A stretch of DNA of 64,000 bases, taken from contig NC_047082.1 in the NCBI RefSeq assembly GCF_902459465.1, positions 8,659,407 through 8,723,406 on the forward strand, in the 5' to 3' direction. The translations under genes were made by a program, and so were the position numbers. Position 1 is the first letter of the stretch. Each line of letters starts with the position of its first letter. The DNA comes from Asterias rubens. Taxonomy: Eukaryota; Echinodermata; Asteroidea; Forcipulatida; Asteriidae. Shown here piece after piece: positions 34,381-47,700 of this stretch. The notes under the pieces were generated by a model. It searched no databases and had not been told where the DNA came from. It saw nothing but the letters and a program-made list of their open reading frames with translations.

Positions 34381-35730
34381 CATTTCCCTTTGTGTTTCTA
34401 TCTTCTTGTGGTTTTGGTCAAACCAGTCCCTTCCCTTCACCCCCCCACCCTTTTGTCTTCCTATTCATTGTCTACCCCTGCTTTTTCTGCATGATTTCTG
34501 ACTCCATTCATGTATTTCCACTTCACTGCTTATTTTATGTTAGACTTAGCTACTGCTAGAACTATGCGGTTTTGATTCGCTATATTGTCTCCCCGTAACC
34601 TCATAGTCATAGACGTACATCTCTCACGAAAATAACGAGTCTGCTTTTTTCCGGTTCTTTTATAACAAAAAATTTTAATTTTGGCAATGCAAATCTTTTG
34701 TTTTCTTTGTTTATTCATCTCGCCAAAATTAGGCTCTGTGTCCTTTGAACTCTCATTGGCCCTGGGGGCTACAGAAAATCCACTCCGCAATCTCAAAAAT
34801 TTTTAAAAATGATAAATTCTTACCGTAACTCAGTCCCCTACTTCTCCGTTTTACCACTACTACACTACAAATGTCGATTGTCCCCGACCATGCGCGTATT
34901 TTTTCCCACAGGACAAACGTGGAGAATTATCTGCACACATTCGTCCTGGAAAAAAAAAATACCTGATCCGTAGTTTGTGTAAAAAACATATTATGGACAT
35001 GTGTCTGGGAACACACTCTTCGTGGTTCCCAGACGCGTGTTGATAGGCCTACCACCTTACAGGTATGTTAAAAAGTTGTGAAAGTACAAAAAAACACAAA
35101 GAAATGCAAGAAAATAAAACTGGGTTTTATGTTAAGTTGTTTATTTTCAATGATTAACCACTTTCGGATGTAACTTATCAGGAAGGAAGTTTCCAAAATA
35201 AAATGCAATATATTTCAGCATTTATTTATTTTTTTTTTTCCCATTTTTTTTTCACCCTTATTGGCTTGTTTGGGCTTGTTTGGGCATGTTTCTCCACTGG
35301 TATCAAAATAAATCATTTTTCCTGATCGCATCACGTACATGTCAGCACAAATGGCTGTGCCTTTGTTTAGCGCCAAGGTCGAACGTGTGTACAATCTATT
35401 TTATGTTTTCCAAAAGGGCCACTATCGTAATCTGTTTTATGTACGGTACTCAGAAAGAGTGTCATCAACAGTACATTATATGACTCATAGATTTTGTTTG
35501 TTTGTTTGTTTGTTTGTTTGTTTGTTTGTTTGTTTGAATGATCTTCACATCAAGGGAACTCGGCAAACTCCTACAAGGGATATAAACACCAAGCTGGCAA
35601 CAGCCAATCTCTCTCTTACAAACATTGGTTTAACTTCTATGATTATGAATTACACAAATCAAGAAACTGTGATTCATTAACGAGACGACAATATTCATTC
35701 TAGTCAGTGTGAAATCAGAGGTTAGCTTTG

Positions 35731-35794
35731 GGGATTCGAACCCACAACCTTGTGATTGCAAGTCCTACAGTCCAACCACTTGACCACGGTGACT
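35731..35794 (-). repeat. tRNA-like SINE head
   Basis: On the minus strand the A-box-like TGGTCAAGTGGTTGGA precedes GGACTTGCAATC and the B box GGTTCGAATCC. The spacing is tRNA-like, but the acceptor stem does not pair well, so a SINE head is more likely than a real tRNA gene. Confidence 0.5.
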
Positions 35795-36502
35795 TAATGA
35801 TATACTGTCGGCCTACTTGCACAAGACGGCATTATCACACAATAATTACTAAAATAACTATTTTCCAAGAACACCCAAAACAGTAAGTTACATTTTGTTT
35901 TGTGAGAAAGCCTTGTTAATATTTTAATAATATAGGTTGTTTATTTCATGTTGTATCCAAGGCTACCCCTTTTTACAGTCTCGGTTATTGTTGTGGGGGA
36001 AAAAATGTAATAAATATTATCCAACCTTTGCTTGAATCTTTAATATTTCATTTCGCAACGACTAAAAATAATGAAGACAGGTGCATCTTTGCAAATTTTC
36101 AAGCCAAGTTTCTAATGCACAGACTCTAATATAAGAACTGTACAGCGTATGTTTGTCAATTGTCCAACACCCCAAGAACCACATCCATACCATTGAGTCA
36201 CTGTCAACAGACATGACAGATTGTTTTAAATGTAAAGTAAGCTTTACTTTGTAAATCATCAATCATGAGGAAAGATTTTGTTTGTTTAGTCCGCTGTTAC
36301 CAAGTGAACTTGTATTGAGCTAAACTGTAGGGCCTATTGCAGCGTGTCCTGATCAAACAATACACATGGCATATGGTTCAGGCTATGGCTTATGGGTCCC
36401 TACAATCATAATACAGTACATGAATACAGTCCCTACCTGATTGAGTGGGTTTTCCAATTGGGGTTCAGCGCTTGAAATTAACGCTGGAGGGCAGTGATTT
36501 TA

Positions 36503-36700
36503 GAGTTAATAATAATAATAATAATATCAAAGTCTTATTTATAGCGCACGTATCTACCAGACAAGGTACTCAAGGCGCTGAGTATAGAATACAAACTTCC
36601 AGAAAGATAGGTTAAATTGCAGTGATGAATTCTGAGACTCAATTATTTAGCACCTTATAAGGGTTAACAAGGTGCTACAGCCAGGAACACTGAGACAAAC
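36503..36700 (+). repeat. AAT microsatellite plus TTTATAGCGCACGT-type dispersed repeat
   Basis: An AAT run is followed by CTTATTTATAGCGCACGTAT, TACTCAAGGCGCTGAG and a conserved tail. A second copy lies at 40671-40790 with ATTTATAACGCGCACGTATT. The arrangement is typical of a short dispersed retroelement with a microsatellite at one end. Confidence 0.6.
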
Positions 36701-36993
36701 CCCTTCTTTTTTCGATGAGGGCACTGGGTTCTTTTCTATGCGTTAAACAACACTTGGGATCAATGGCTTTACATCCCAATTTACCTCGACTTCGTCTTGG
36801 TAAAATTCTCAAGAACCAGGCCTCGTTGGGATTAAACCGCTAGTTTGATTCACCACACATTGATTCCCTTATTATAGTTAGAAGTGCATTGAAGCTCTTC
36901 ATGAAGAATTATTTTTTGTTTTTTTGTTTTTTTTTAAATCTGTTTTCTTTTTGCAGTTCCTCATTAGATGACAGTCAGTTGATAAGTGGAAAG

Positions 36994-37992
36994 ATGAAAA
37001 TCTCCATCGGTTACCGAGATGACAACCAGCCGCCCGGCCTACGCGCTGAAGAGGTGCCTCTCCAGTTCAGGGAGCCGTACGTGGAGGTCGGCTACCGGAA
37101 GCCCTACCAGCCTCTCACCTTCTACCTTAAGAGCTTCTTCCAGATTCACAACGAAAGCCTAAATGTGTGGACCCACGCCATCGCCTGCATCGCAATCGTA
37201 TTCCAAGGAATCCGTTTGTGCTCCATGATCGACATGGAGAGGGATCCGTACGCTCCAATGTTCCGGATGTTCCTGATCAGCAGCGTGACGTACCTGTTCC
37301 TCAGTGCATGCGCACACTTGTTCCAGTCCATCAACGAGATCGGCCACCACGTGTGTTTCTTCATCGACTACATGGGAGTCAGCATCTACTGTTTCGCCGC
37401 CGGGATGGCTCAAGTTCATTTCTGCTCTCTGCCCTGGGTCTACAACCTCCTCCAGGGGTTTTACGTACCGCTGCATTGGCTGCTGTCGTTCCTCGTCTGT
37501 TTCTGCTGTAGTTACTCAAAGTATCGCTACAAGCGTCCGTACCCCTTTGCCCGAAAAGTCTGGCAAATGTCGTCGGTCGCGGCGGGGTACATCGTCGCCA
37601 TTCTACCTATCTTTACGCGTCTTCTCTTCCAGGGTTTCTCGATTTTTCATGATATCGCGATGTTTTACCACGTAATCCAGGTCGCCTGTTTTCTGATTGG
37701 ATCATTCTTCTTCGCCGCGCCCTTCCCGCAGAAGTTCTCGCCTGGTAACTTTGACATCGTCGGTCATGGCCATCAGCTCTTTCATATTTTCATGGCGCTG
37801 GTGTCGTACACGGAAGCAGAGGCTGTGTATCGAGATTACATCGACCGGAGGAACGTCTACTCAAGTCTTTTTACCCCCACACCGTCACTTGTGTATGGTT
37901 ATTTTGTTCTACTTGTGGTCGCTAATTTCACCGTTGTTATTGTATTAGGACATAAAGTTAAGGCTAGGTTAGACAGGGAAAAAGAAGAATGA
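36994..37992 (+). CDS. Membrane progestin receptor of the PAQR family (PAQR5/7/8-like), 332 residues
   Basis: The product is predicted to be a seven- or eight-pass plasma-membrane receptor for progestogens, based on the family. The soluble N-terminal part carries EVPLQFREPYVEVGYRKP, matching the family signature PY..GYR. The family motifs continue with HNESLNVWTHAIACIA at the first membrane helix, SACAHLFQS, then HHVCFFIDYMGVSIY and the C-terminal GHGHQLFHIFMAL with its conserved His residues. The hydrophobic helices are evenly spaced to a short Lys/Glu-rich tail. A splice acceptor (TTTTTGCAG) ends at 36956, so coding is in one exon with a 5' intron; I chose the ATG at 36994 because upstream sequence to 36957 lacks another ATG. 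Length matches vertebrate members (about 330-350). I cannot distinguish subtypes by eye. Confidence 0.9.
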   Translation: MKISIGYRDDNQPPGLRAEEVPLQFREPYVEVGYRKPYQPLTFYLKSFFQIHNESLNVWTHAIACIAIVFQGIRLCSMIDMERDPYAPMFRMFLISSVTYLFLSACAHLFQSINEIGHHVCFFIDYMGVSIYCFAAGMAQVHFCSLPWVYNLLQGFYVPLHWLLSFLVCFCCSYSKYRYKRPYPFARKVWQMSSVAAGYIVAILPIFTRLLFQGFSIFHDIAMFYHVIQVACFLIGSFFFAAPFPQKFSPGNFDIVGHGHQLFHIFMALVSYTEAEAVYRDYIDRRNVYSSLFTPTPSLVYGYFVLLVVANFTVVIVLGHKVKARLDREKEE

Positions 37993-40667
37993 AAACTGGC
38001 CAAGTTGAATGGGAAAATGGTTTCCACAATGTAAGCAAAAAGATTACGCTAAGCACATGTCTGAAAACAAAACAACAGCGAGGGCCTTATTTCATAAAGA
38101 GATGCTTTTAAGCATGAAACATCTTCTGCTTACAGGAAAATGATTTCCACATTATCATCTACTGACTAACATGTAAGCAAGAAGATTGTGCTAAGCGTGT
38201 CTGATATGAAAACAAAACAAAATCCAGGGCCTTATTGCACAGAGATGCTTTTAAGCATAAAACAATTCTCTGCTTAGTAAAATAAGCAGGAAGGCAGACA
38301 TGTGAAATTGTGGAATTCATTTTTTTCTTTCACTTTAGCATTTTTTTATTATTCAAGTTATTATTGTACATGTATGTAGAATGTACAATATGCATTCACC
38401 ATGCATATAGTCCTTGTAATAATTACCATCGACTGGTTTGACATTTAATTATGTGAGATCATTAGCAGTACTGCATTGCATCAGGCCAGACCTATCAATC
38501 TTAAAGTTGTGAGAGTAAAAACAAATGTTGGTTGGATTTTGTCAGCAAGATGATAATTTCCTAGCGCAGTTTAATATAATAGTGAAAGCTTTAAGGTTCT
38601 TGTACTATAATAAATAAGTGCAATTCTTTTGACGCAGCGAGTTACATACATGCAGGGAAATTTACGACACAGGGACATAAGAGATATCCTGCACGCACTT
38701 TTTATTACAAAATAAAAAATTGTAACTAACGTAGGGTGCGTCGTGCATAAAGCTGTGTTTTGTCTCGGGCCAATAATATTATCTAGACAAGAAGGCTGCC
38801 TTAGCCTAATCAGCAAAACTAACTCTGGAAAAAAAATTGTGTTTTGTCATATTTTTTTTGTATCAAAACAACGATCACCGTTATCAATATATTACCTTGG
38901 AGAAATTTTGTTTTGACTGCAGCCTCTACATGAATGGTTAATTATGTGAAAATGTACAATGTACAGTGTATGTGGACAGTTTTTGTTCTTAAATACGATT
39001 GTCCAAGCTTGTATCAATGCTTTAAGGTCCGGACTGGAACTCTCAGTATGCTGATCGGAAATAACACCAGGGCCAAATTTCATAGAATCGCTTCTAAATG
39101 CGAAAAATATTCCTTTTAAAAACAATTGTGTTCTAAGGAGAAATTTAGTATTTTATCAGTTCCATTTGTACACGCGACATGATACAATGTAGTTTGGCTG
39201 GTAACCTTATTCTGGTAAGCATAGTTTTGTTGTCCTGAGCTACTCTTTAGTAGGATTTGAAACTTGGGAGGTTTGCGGTAACCCCATGTGAACACCATGT
39301 GAATATCTCTTTTTGAGTAGTTTTGGTTCTGCAAAGAACAGTTGGTTAACGGCTCTAATTTTTGTGCTTTCAAAGCAACTCAGTAACTCAGAGCCTAAGT
39401 CTAGTGCGCTAGACCACTCGGCCACGACACGACACGCCACTGGAGGTTCCACGCCTATGCCATCTCACCATCCACACATAATTATGTTAACCAACTATTT
39501 CTTACTTGGCAGTTGTGCGATGAAATTTAACCAAAGGTGTTTGCCTAGTGTTAGATATAAGTGTCAGATCAAACACTTTGTCATGAAGTCTCTCCGACAG
39601 ACAAACCATGTAAATGAGAAATGTTAATTTTCCCCATTTGCTATCACCTTGAAAATATCATTTAAAGGCATTGGACACTATTGGTAATTACTCAAAATAA
39701 TTGTTGGCATACAAATTTACTTGGTAACGAGCACTGGAGAGCTGGTGATCAGTTGATAGTAAAAGTACATTGTGAGAAACGGCTCCCTCTGAAGTAACAT
39801 AGTTTTTGAGAAAGTAAGTAGTTTCTCATGCAACTACTTGGGCACACTCCATGGCTGTTTAGGAGTTATCCCTTTACATCGTTGCACTGAATTTCCTTTA
39901 CTTTAGCCACGGGCTGTTTGTGTAGTAAAAGCTTAGTGATATCAGTCATTTGTATGTGCTCACTAGCACTAGCAGTGTTCTACTCTTGACTTGTTTATCG
40001 GCAATCCCGCTGTAAACTTGTATCTGCAGGATGGAAACTAATGGCTGCCTAGTAACCCTAAATTGTCTCGCAGGAAATCAGTCGCGGTCACCAGCTGTTC
40101 CTTGTAGACACGATACATTTGTCGTTGCTTCGTAACAAAGCATGTTTTTTTGTGTTACTTATGAATTCATATACCATGATCAGTCAAAGTTCCATGAACA
40201 TGTTTGTTTGAGTATAGGCTATGCTTGACTGCTTGCCGCGCTTGACTGATGAATTATTCTAAACCTAAAAATGGTGAATGATGTATTACTTCATGTTGCT
40301 GAGGTTTTGGGTATTGGGGTTTTCATCATGAAATACTTCACTGCATAATGGTTGTCTGAATTTGCATTATACATTAATACAGAGATTTGTTTCATCATTT
40401 TGGTACTTCAGATTCCCACTGCTTGTACGTATTTAACATAGTGCACAAGACGCCTGTTCATATGTTTTGATTTGTGTCGGAATTTGAAAAATGTCTTTAA
40501 TTGCTGTCACAGTGTGTTGAGTTACTCTCCGGTATGAGGAAGTTGCACAGGGGGATGTTTTTCATTTCCAGTGGAGATTCACAAAATGAAAATCATAGAA
40601 AAATTAAATTGGCAAAAAACTTATCTTGGCAAAAAATAGGTTACCAGCCTGAGCCAGAACATCATAC

Positions 40668-40701
<34 letters not shown>

Positions 40702-41109
40702 GATTTATAACGCGCACGTATTCACCCTGACCTGGGTGTTCAAGACACAGAAACCATTGCTGCGACTGGTACCCCGGTGGAAACTTGCTTAGCTGAGAAA
40801 TTTGCTATAAAGCAGAATGTTCTGCTCGAACAGCGATATGAAAATTGGCCCTGGGCTGGACGACTGCACAACTTATAAATATTTGTCATTAAAAAAGTGA
40901 ATGCATAGTTCTAATGCAAACGCAGTCACCTTTATTCCACACACACACACACACAGAGCAAACCAATTCCACATGAAAAAATAAAAATGAGTTAAATCCT
41001 TCAGGCTATGTGCGAGCCATTCTCAATCCCTTGAAGTGATTTCACGGGATTTTCATTTCTATATTCCAGAAATAATGTTCTCAATGAATGGTTTACTCCT
41101 GTATTTTAT

Positions 41110-41489
41110 TTAAAGACACTGATCACTATTGGTAATTTATTGTCAAAGGAAAGACTAGTCTTCTCACTTTGTGTATCTCAACATCTATATGCATAAAATA
41201 ACAAACCTGTGAAAATTTCATCTCAATTGCGAGTAATAATGAAAGAAAAAACACCCTTGTCATGCGAAGTTGTGTGCTTTCAGATGCTTGATTTTGAGAC
41301 TTCAAAATCTAATTCTGAGGTCTCAGAATCAAATTCGTAGAGTTTATTTCTCAAAAACTACATTACTTCAGAGGGAGCCGCTTCTCACAATGTTTTATAC
41401 TATCAACCACTCCCCATTACTCGTTACTAAGTAAGGTTTTACGCTTATAATATTTTTGAGTAATTACAAATAGTGTCCCCTGCATTTAA
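41110..41489. mobile_element. F1 TTAA element
   Basis: TTAA bounds both sides, with AAAGACACTGATCACTATTGG at the left and AAATAGTGTCCCCTGCATTT at the right. It is about 380 bp and shows the central palindrome around ATTCTGAGGTCTCAGAATC. Confidence 0.85.
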
Positions 41490-44400
41490 CAGATGCTGCT
41501 GTTTGCTGAACCCTGTCTTTTAAAACGGACGGCCTTCTTGGAGTTACTTACCCCTGGGAAAATAATGTAATCTAAACGGCCAAATCACAAAAATCTAATT
41601 ATAGAAGAAAAAGAAGAAAAAAACAATACCCGGGAACCATCACCTCTGAAGTTTAGTTTTCATGTTTTTATTTTTGTTGCAAGGTCTGTTGGTTCATTAA
41701 TACTAGAGTAGTTTTCTTTGCAGGTATTGTGTCTATAAATCAGCATTAAATTGACAAAACCAAACAACTCTACCTTTGACATAGTGTAAAATCTACGCAC
41801 TTTCTTTTGAGCGAACCTTTTTTTTTAATTGTCTGTAGCAAGTCCTTTTAAACCCAACATCCTGAGTTCCGTAAAATATTCAGAAACTGTGACTTGTTTT
41901 TGAATTCAAATCTCTATTTAAAAAGCGCCCGAAATGGTTTAGAAATGGTGTGTACACACATCACAATGTCAGTGCTTCATTTGTAATGTAAATTATACAA
42001 GTGCCAAGTTCACTGTAGTACCCTCAAATATTATAGAACCATCGACAAATTCCGAAAGATTCTGAAAACCCCTGAAGTCTTTTTTGTTAAAAGATTTGAG
42101 AAATCCATGTAAAAAATCGCCTGTACATTGTTAAAGTGCAAAATTCACTCTCTGTAGTACCTTCAAATATCAAATAAATAAAAATATAAAAAAACCTGAA
42201 ATCTATTTTGTTAAAAGATTTGAGCAATCCAAGTCTTAAATCCGAAATTTGCTGACTAATGTGGCATTGTTTGTCTGCGTGCGGTTCACATGTACGTGTA
42301 TCAATTATCGTCTACTCTGCTCCTAATACTACTGATTGAACGATGAAGCGTGCATCCATATCTAGGCACAAGAGAAATAATTGAATTTGCAGACAGTGTA
42401 AGTAAATCAGGCACGATAAATCACTCTACACTCTACACACAGTTGGTTTTTCAATAGAAGCGTACACACTGAACCATCTAATAGCAGGATACGTATGTCT
42501 TTGTATTTTTAGATATTATTGAGATTATTAGATGAGATATAATGTCAAAGTTAATTTTCTTTCGAGAAGAATGTATAAGATATTAAATTATTGCGTATAT
42601 TTTTTTGTGAGTAAGGAAAGAATTAACTAATTTATTTGTAGTCGTAACGGTATTTGAAGTAGTACTTTCACAGCTTATTGAGTCAAGATCTTTACCACAT
42701 ACATCAGCCATCTTGTTTGCTTCCCATAGGAATGTACACAAACCAAAGTGAGGCTGGGAGGGATTTTGTTTAGTCTGTTCCCATTTGTGTGCATGCTTAT
42801 GGTACCTCCTGATTGTGTTGTGTATACAGGGAGCTTGACTTTGATGGACACAGTGTGAGTTAACTCGGCTGTAAACTAAAAAATAGTACTTTTCAGTTGG
42901 AGCAGTGGCGGAGCCCGACTACTTCAGCCATGTCTGAATTGGCGGCTTTGGCTATGTATGGCTATGGCTGTTCCTATGGCTGATGCTAAAGGCATTTTAT
43001 GCTTCAAAACAAAGTGACCTAGCCGCAGTCACCAATTCAAAGGCAGCCAGAAACAGCTTTTTGGCTGTGGCTACAAAACAACATACTAATGAAGAGAGTG
43101 GTTTATTCATGTTGCAGTAGTGCTGGCCTCTAGTGCATAATCCGACTGAAATAATCAAAGTATAATTTATAAAGATTGTCTGCCCACTGAAATTATGGAA
43201 ACTATGGTCAGTTATCGCTGAAACTGAAAAAAAAAAATGTGATAAAAATACTCTCCCGAAATAAGACAAAGAAAGCAACTGAATTAAAGAAAAAACTTTA
43301 ATTTATTGTATAAATATAAATTGTATTTGGATAATATTACACATTTTCAATGCTACGATTATGATGATAATATTAATAACCATCTATTTTTGTTAATTTA
43401 GTGGTGATGGTTCTTTGAAAATATATAAATTCATGGTGTGAATTTTAGATTTCTTCTCTTAGTGCTAGTGTTAAGTGTGTTTAGAAATTTAGTGCAATTG
43501 TGTTTTGAGTCGGGAGTGCGAATCGTTTTGCAGTCACTTTCGTAGCTTTCTTTAGAGTTCAGAGCAAAAAAAAATGCAGATATAACCTATGGGAAGAAAT
43601 TGATTGTAGAATTTAAAATAAGATGGTGGTTTTGTAACATCAGGCAGAAAGCATTGTGTGTCATTTTGAAGGGCTTTGCAGAGGAGCCAACTTCTGTAAG
43701 CAAATTGTCATATTATTTGCTCAATTGGGACGCCCACGTTTGGGTTGAACACCCATGTGTGACAAAAACAAAATAGCATCTTGGCTAGATTTTTCAAACT
43801 AATTTGGTGAAATTTTGAACCAAATCCTTGTTTGATTTGACTCATATTTAAATGACTTTTTGGTATAATTCATATCCTCATTTGACATGTACAAAAGATT
43901 TAATTGTCCTATTTTCTGTAAGTTTAGGGTTTTTGATACTGATAACTTAATCGATCATACAGGTGTGAAAGGAATAGGGGTGGAGGTTGAGGTACATGTA
44001 TAAAATGTGATAGTTACATGTACTGCTGCGAATGGACTGGTTGTGGGAGGAGGTTGAAGTACAGTGTGATGAATGACACGTACTGCTGACGTCCCCTCCC
44101 CTTCCCCATCCTTCATCCCATATTTTATAGGATTACACTTGGTAACTATCCAAAGTAGAAAAAGGGAACTACTTTCAAGCAGCTTTACATCCAGCCGAAT
44201 TGATTTGATGTGCAAACGCAATTATCATCGTGGTGTTTGTATAATTGACAATCATATTTTGGCCAAAAGCTTGCAATGTGGTTAAAATTCCATTGTTGTC
44301 GCTTCTATTGTGAGTCTGCATGTAATGCCCTTAAGTGGCAAGTAAAGGTTAGTTTTCTACGCAAAGACAAGTTTGACGCATTTTTTTAAAAGCAAATACA

Positions 44401-44502
44401 TACAGATACTTGTAGCTTTTCTATTTTTTATTTCTATTTTTGTTAAAGGTGTCCCAGTAAATGTCAGAGGATCATGAGTGGGAAACAAAATGTCTGTGAA
44501 TA

Positions 44503-44688
44503 GTAAAGGCCCGGTCACACAGGCCCTGATAACGAGAACGAAAACAAGAACGATCAAAATGCATGCCCTCGATTGGTTGAACGAGCGTGGGTGAATTCTG
44601 CGTGGAGCATTTCAACCAATAGGATGTGTTTCTTTGCGTCGTTGTTGTTATTGTTTTTTGTTACTGCTCCAGTGTAACTTGGCCTTAA
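44503..44688. mobile_element. Foldback element with TAAGGCC ends
   Basis: The left end TAAAGGCCCGGTCACACAGG is partly mirrored by the right end CCAGTGTAACTTGGCCTTA. Inner arms contain AACGAGAACGAAAAC and GTTATTGTTTTTTGTT, and ATTGGTTGAA is mirrored by TTCAACCAAT. It has no coding capacity. Confidence 0.65.
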
Positions 44689-45322
44689 GTCTGGTTTAAT
44701 CACTTAAAAAATAATGAAGATACATCATTATAGAGCCAACAGGAAACATCAATCAAGATATTGTCAGTTCTTTGAAGGTCAAAAAGAGTTTTCAATACTT
44801 TCTTTCTACTTGCCTCTTCAATCTTATCAGGCCTGTTTTCTGTTAAATTCAAAAGTTATGTCAGTATTATAGTTTCCCATTATGTTTAACGACTCAAGAC
44901 TATTAATGATCCTCTGATATTTTAATATCTCATTGACCTTTATAGAAGGTATATACATCATGTAGTTAAAAGTGTAAAATGTTAAGATGTGACTATTCGT
45001 GTCTGGATATTTGATGTTATATTCTTTATACTTAAAGATGAAAGCCTTCTGAAAAAAATAATATGCAATTTGTAAAAAAAATTATAATAATAGCATCCAC
45101 AGCGCTTGAATGTTATTTTGCCTTTGTAAGACTTTTTGTTACAAAACATCAGGCCACTATTCTTTTGCATTTATTGTGGTTCGGTTGGATGGTAAGCATT
45201 TTGCCACAGCTAATTCTATTTTCTCACTATTTTGTCAAACACGTTACTTGTTATCTTTTTTGTGACAAAAATGAATCATCACACATGCAGATTGTATTTT
45301 AAGTGTGGGTAGAAGCTCTCTG

Positions 45323-45500
45323 GAATAGACCTTTATCATGGTTCAGCCATCTTGAATTTTTGTTTCAAATTGGTATCAATGTAATCAAACCGAGGCTGAA
45401 AGAACAACATAGTCTGGTTCCTATTCTCAAAATGATTATGCAATTGTTATTCGATACAAGGAACATGACCAAGATGGAGACAGCCTGATTGAGGTCTATT
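45323..45500. mobile_element. Foldback element with AATAGACC ends
   Basis: AATAGACCTTTATCATGG at the left and TGATTGAGGTCTATT at the right are inverted. CAGCCATCTTG and CAAGATGGAGACAG form a second inner pair. The element is about 178 bp. Confidence 0.65.
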
Positions 45501-47561
45501 GACCTTACTCATTTACATAAACATTCAAAAACATAACTTTTGTTACCTTATATTTTATTTTGAAACAGTGATATAAACATAAAATACATCAGTATGTACA
45601 TTTTGTCAAGTCAGGTGTATATTTTAGTAAAAATTTAAGTTGATCTTAGTATATCAAAAGGTAGTTTTATTTTGTTTATCCTTTGTTTTCTTCAACTATA
45701 GTAGGCATAAACAACTTGTGAAATTTATGAAGTTTTTACAAAATTTGAAAGAATCCTTTACACTCCAGACACTTTCCTTGAAGTCATTTGGGTTCCCCTG
45801 AATGTTATTGCTGATAACTTTGTACTTGGGACACATTAAGTTATGTGATTGTTTAAAGTGTGTGTACTTGTTGTGTCACTTGGGTTTGTATAATTGTGTG
45901 TCTAATAAAACAGATTTCAAGTTGAATGCTGTGATAAATTTGTGTTACTTTGTACTATGTGTTGCTTTTTTATACGACTGTTTTGTGTTTGATTGTATTC
46001 AGACATGCAATGTTTTAGATAGTCAGCTATTTACCTTTTGTTGGCGTTTATAGAATAGCGCCATAGAAAACTGAAGGGTGAAAAAAAAACATTGGAAATG
46101 TTATCATGGTCGTTTTAGCTTTCACAGTCTAACAAAATAGCATTGTTTTTCGTTTCCGGATAATAATTCAAACATAGGGCGCTTGGAGTTACAACAAAGA
46201 GTTCAAAGTTTAGACCTAGACAAAAGGCTAAGTGCATTCATTTTAAACTTACTATATAGTTAAATAGTACTTGAAAGCAGATAACAATGTTTTTGTAGTT
46301 TCCATTTAATAACACACATTCCTGAGAGGTCATACAAAAAGAAAAATTACCTCCCGAGATTTTAGTCGTACAAATTCTATATTTTGCGTTACTTTTATAC
46401 AAAGTAGGCTAGTCTTATGTTCAGGCCTGTAATGATTCGTTGTTGACGGAAGGTCAAGCACCAAGTCATTTTCTCTTCGGTAAAGGGCACCCTATGAGGA
46501 ATTTGTACTAGAACATTTCATGGGCACCAAGGCGATGACCAGGGGGCATCGAGGCATTTACCTTTATTGTCTACGTGATGTATGAAAGATAAACATTGGA
46601 CAAGAATAATTTTAGATTGCATTATATCTTTACATCTTCCCAAAATAATCAATCAAGTTGGCAAACTCGTTACTTGTGTCTGTATTTTTTTTTTTTTTTT
46701 TTTTTAACGAAATCGTGGCGCAGAAGTATTTTCAATCAACATTTTTGAGACTGCATCTGCTCGGAGGTTTTTATGAAATTAGCCCCGTAAGACTTCACGA
46801 TCGAATGGCGCCTCTTCCTGTCATTAGGAATTCATAACCTCGGTGTAGCAAGTTCACATGTAATGATGATCAATCGAAAAAGGGAAGTTCTGGAAATCAA
46901 TTCAGTTTTAAAGGCACTGGCCACGGTTTGGTTAATAATGATATTATCAAAAAACAGTTGGTGTTCCAACATAGTACGCATTAAAACGATGAACATTAAT
47001 TTTGCTATATTGGTCATCGAAGTTGCAAGTGAATAACGAAAGATAAACACATAATGTTGCAAAAATTGTGTTTGCTTTCCCCCCAATTATAAGAAGCGTT
47101 CGTTACCGCGGTAACGCTTCTCAGATTGTACTTTTTGGTACCACCGTGCCTCCTGCGGTGGACAATAATTTATTATTCGCTCTGGATTTTTCGGCGATTT
47201 CCCAAAAATGAAATGATTTTTTTTCTTCACATTTTAATATTTTTATTGTATACAACTAGAGTTATTTAGGATATTATTATAACGATCGAACGGTTTCAAA
47301 AACCAAGGGTATAGTTTGGCTCCAACCCCTCCTCTATGTTGAATAGTGTCGACAATCATCCGTGTACGATCTTCGCAGCGCTGGGAACTATTTCCGGGAA
47401 ATTGTATCACTTTACCAGTTTACAGAATCGCTCTCGATTAATACTCCCATAGGCCCATATGTCTTACGGTTGCGTGATGCATTGTCAAAATTAACCATTG
47501 GCGCCTTTATGGAGTCAGACGGTGGCAGAGTGCTCAGCAGCTGGAGATACGGGGGCGCGAA

Positions 47562-47700
47562 GGCCGTGTCCGAAACGGCGACTTCGGCTACAGCTACGGC
47601 TAGATCGCGCGCGTCTGCCTATTCTTCAACACTCAATCTGGTAGACGCGCTGATCTATACGTAGCCGGCTGTAGCCGAAGTCGTCGTTTCGGACACGGCC
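47562..47700. mobile_element. 139-bp GC-rich palindrome
   Basis: GGCCGTGTCCGAAACGGCGA and CTTCGGCTACAGC on the left are mirrored by GCTGTAGCCGAAG and TCGTCGTTTCGGACACGGCC on the right, with one or two mismatches in about 33 bp. GATCGCGCGCGTCT near the centre has a weaker counterpart. It is far more GC-rich than its surroundings. Confidence 0.85.

Larger units (their letters stand above)
28339..36956. other. Gene-poor repeat-rich block between lectin 2 and the PAQR gene
   Basis: No intact gene is supported. It holds a GC-rich dyad array (28510-28990), a foldback element (29031-29180), an F6 copy split by an F4 element (29840-30205), a LINE tail remnant (30370-30693), F1 (30848-31234), partial F2 (31284-31500), a hairpin element (31746-31926), a TTG microsatellite (about 32757-32820), a poly-G tract (33383-33402), the F5 palindrome (34090-34380), a TTTG repeat (about 35495-35535), a SINE head (35731-35794) and an AAT-linked repeat (36503-36700). 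The last exon or exons of lectin 2 and the 5' exon of the PAQR gene may also lie here. Confidence 0.65.

Noticed and set aside
36889-36993. Upstream ATG extending the PAQR frame with a Phe-rich leader
   Set aside because: The Phe-rich run is a translated pyrimidine tract before the TTTTTGCAG acceptor at 36956, so this part is intronic.
47362-47664. 100-codon frame upstream of ACSS
   Set aside because: Half of it lies in the GC-rich palindrome at 47562-47700, and there is no domain or splice signal linking it to ACSS.
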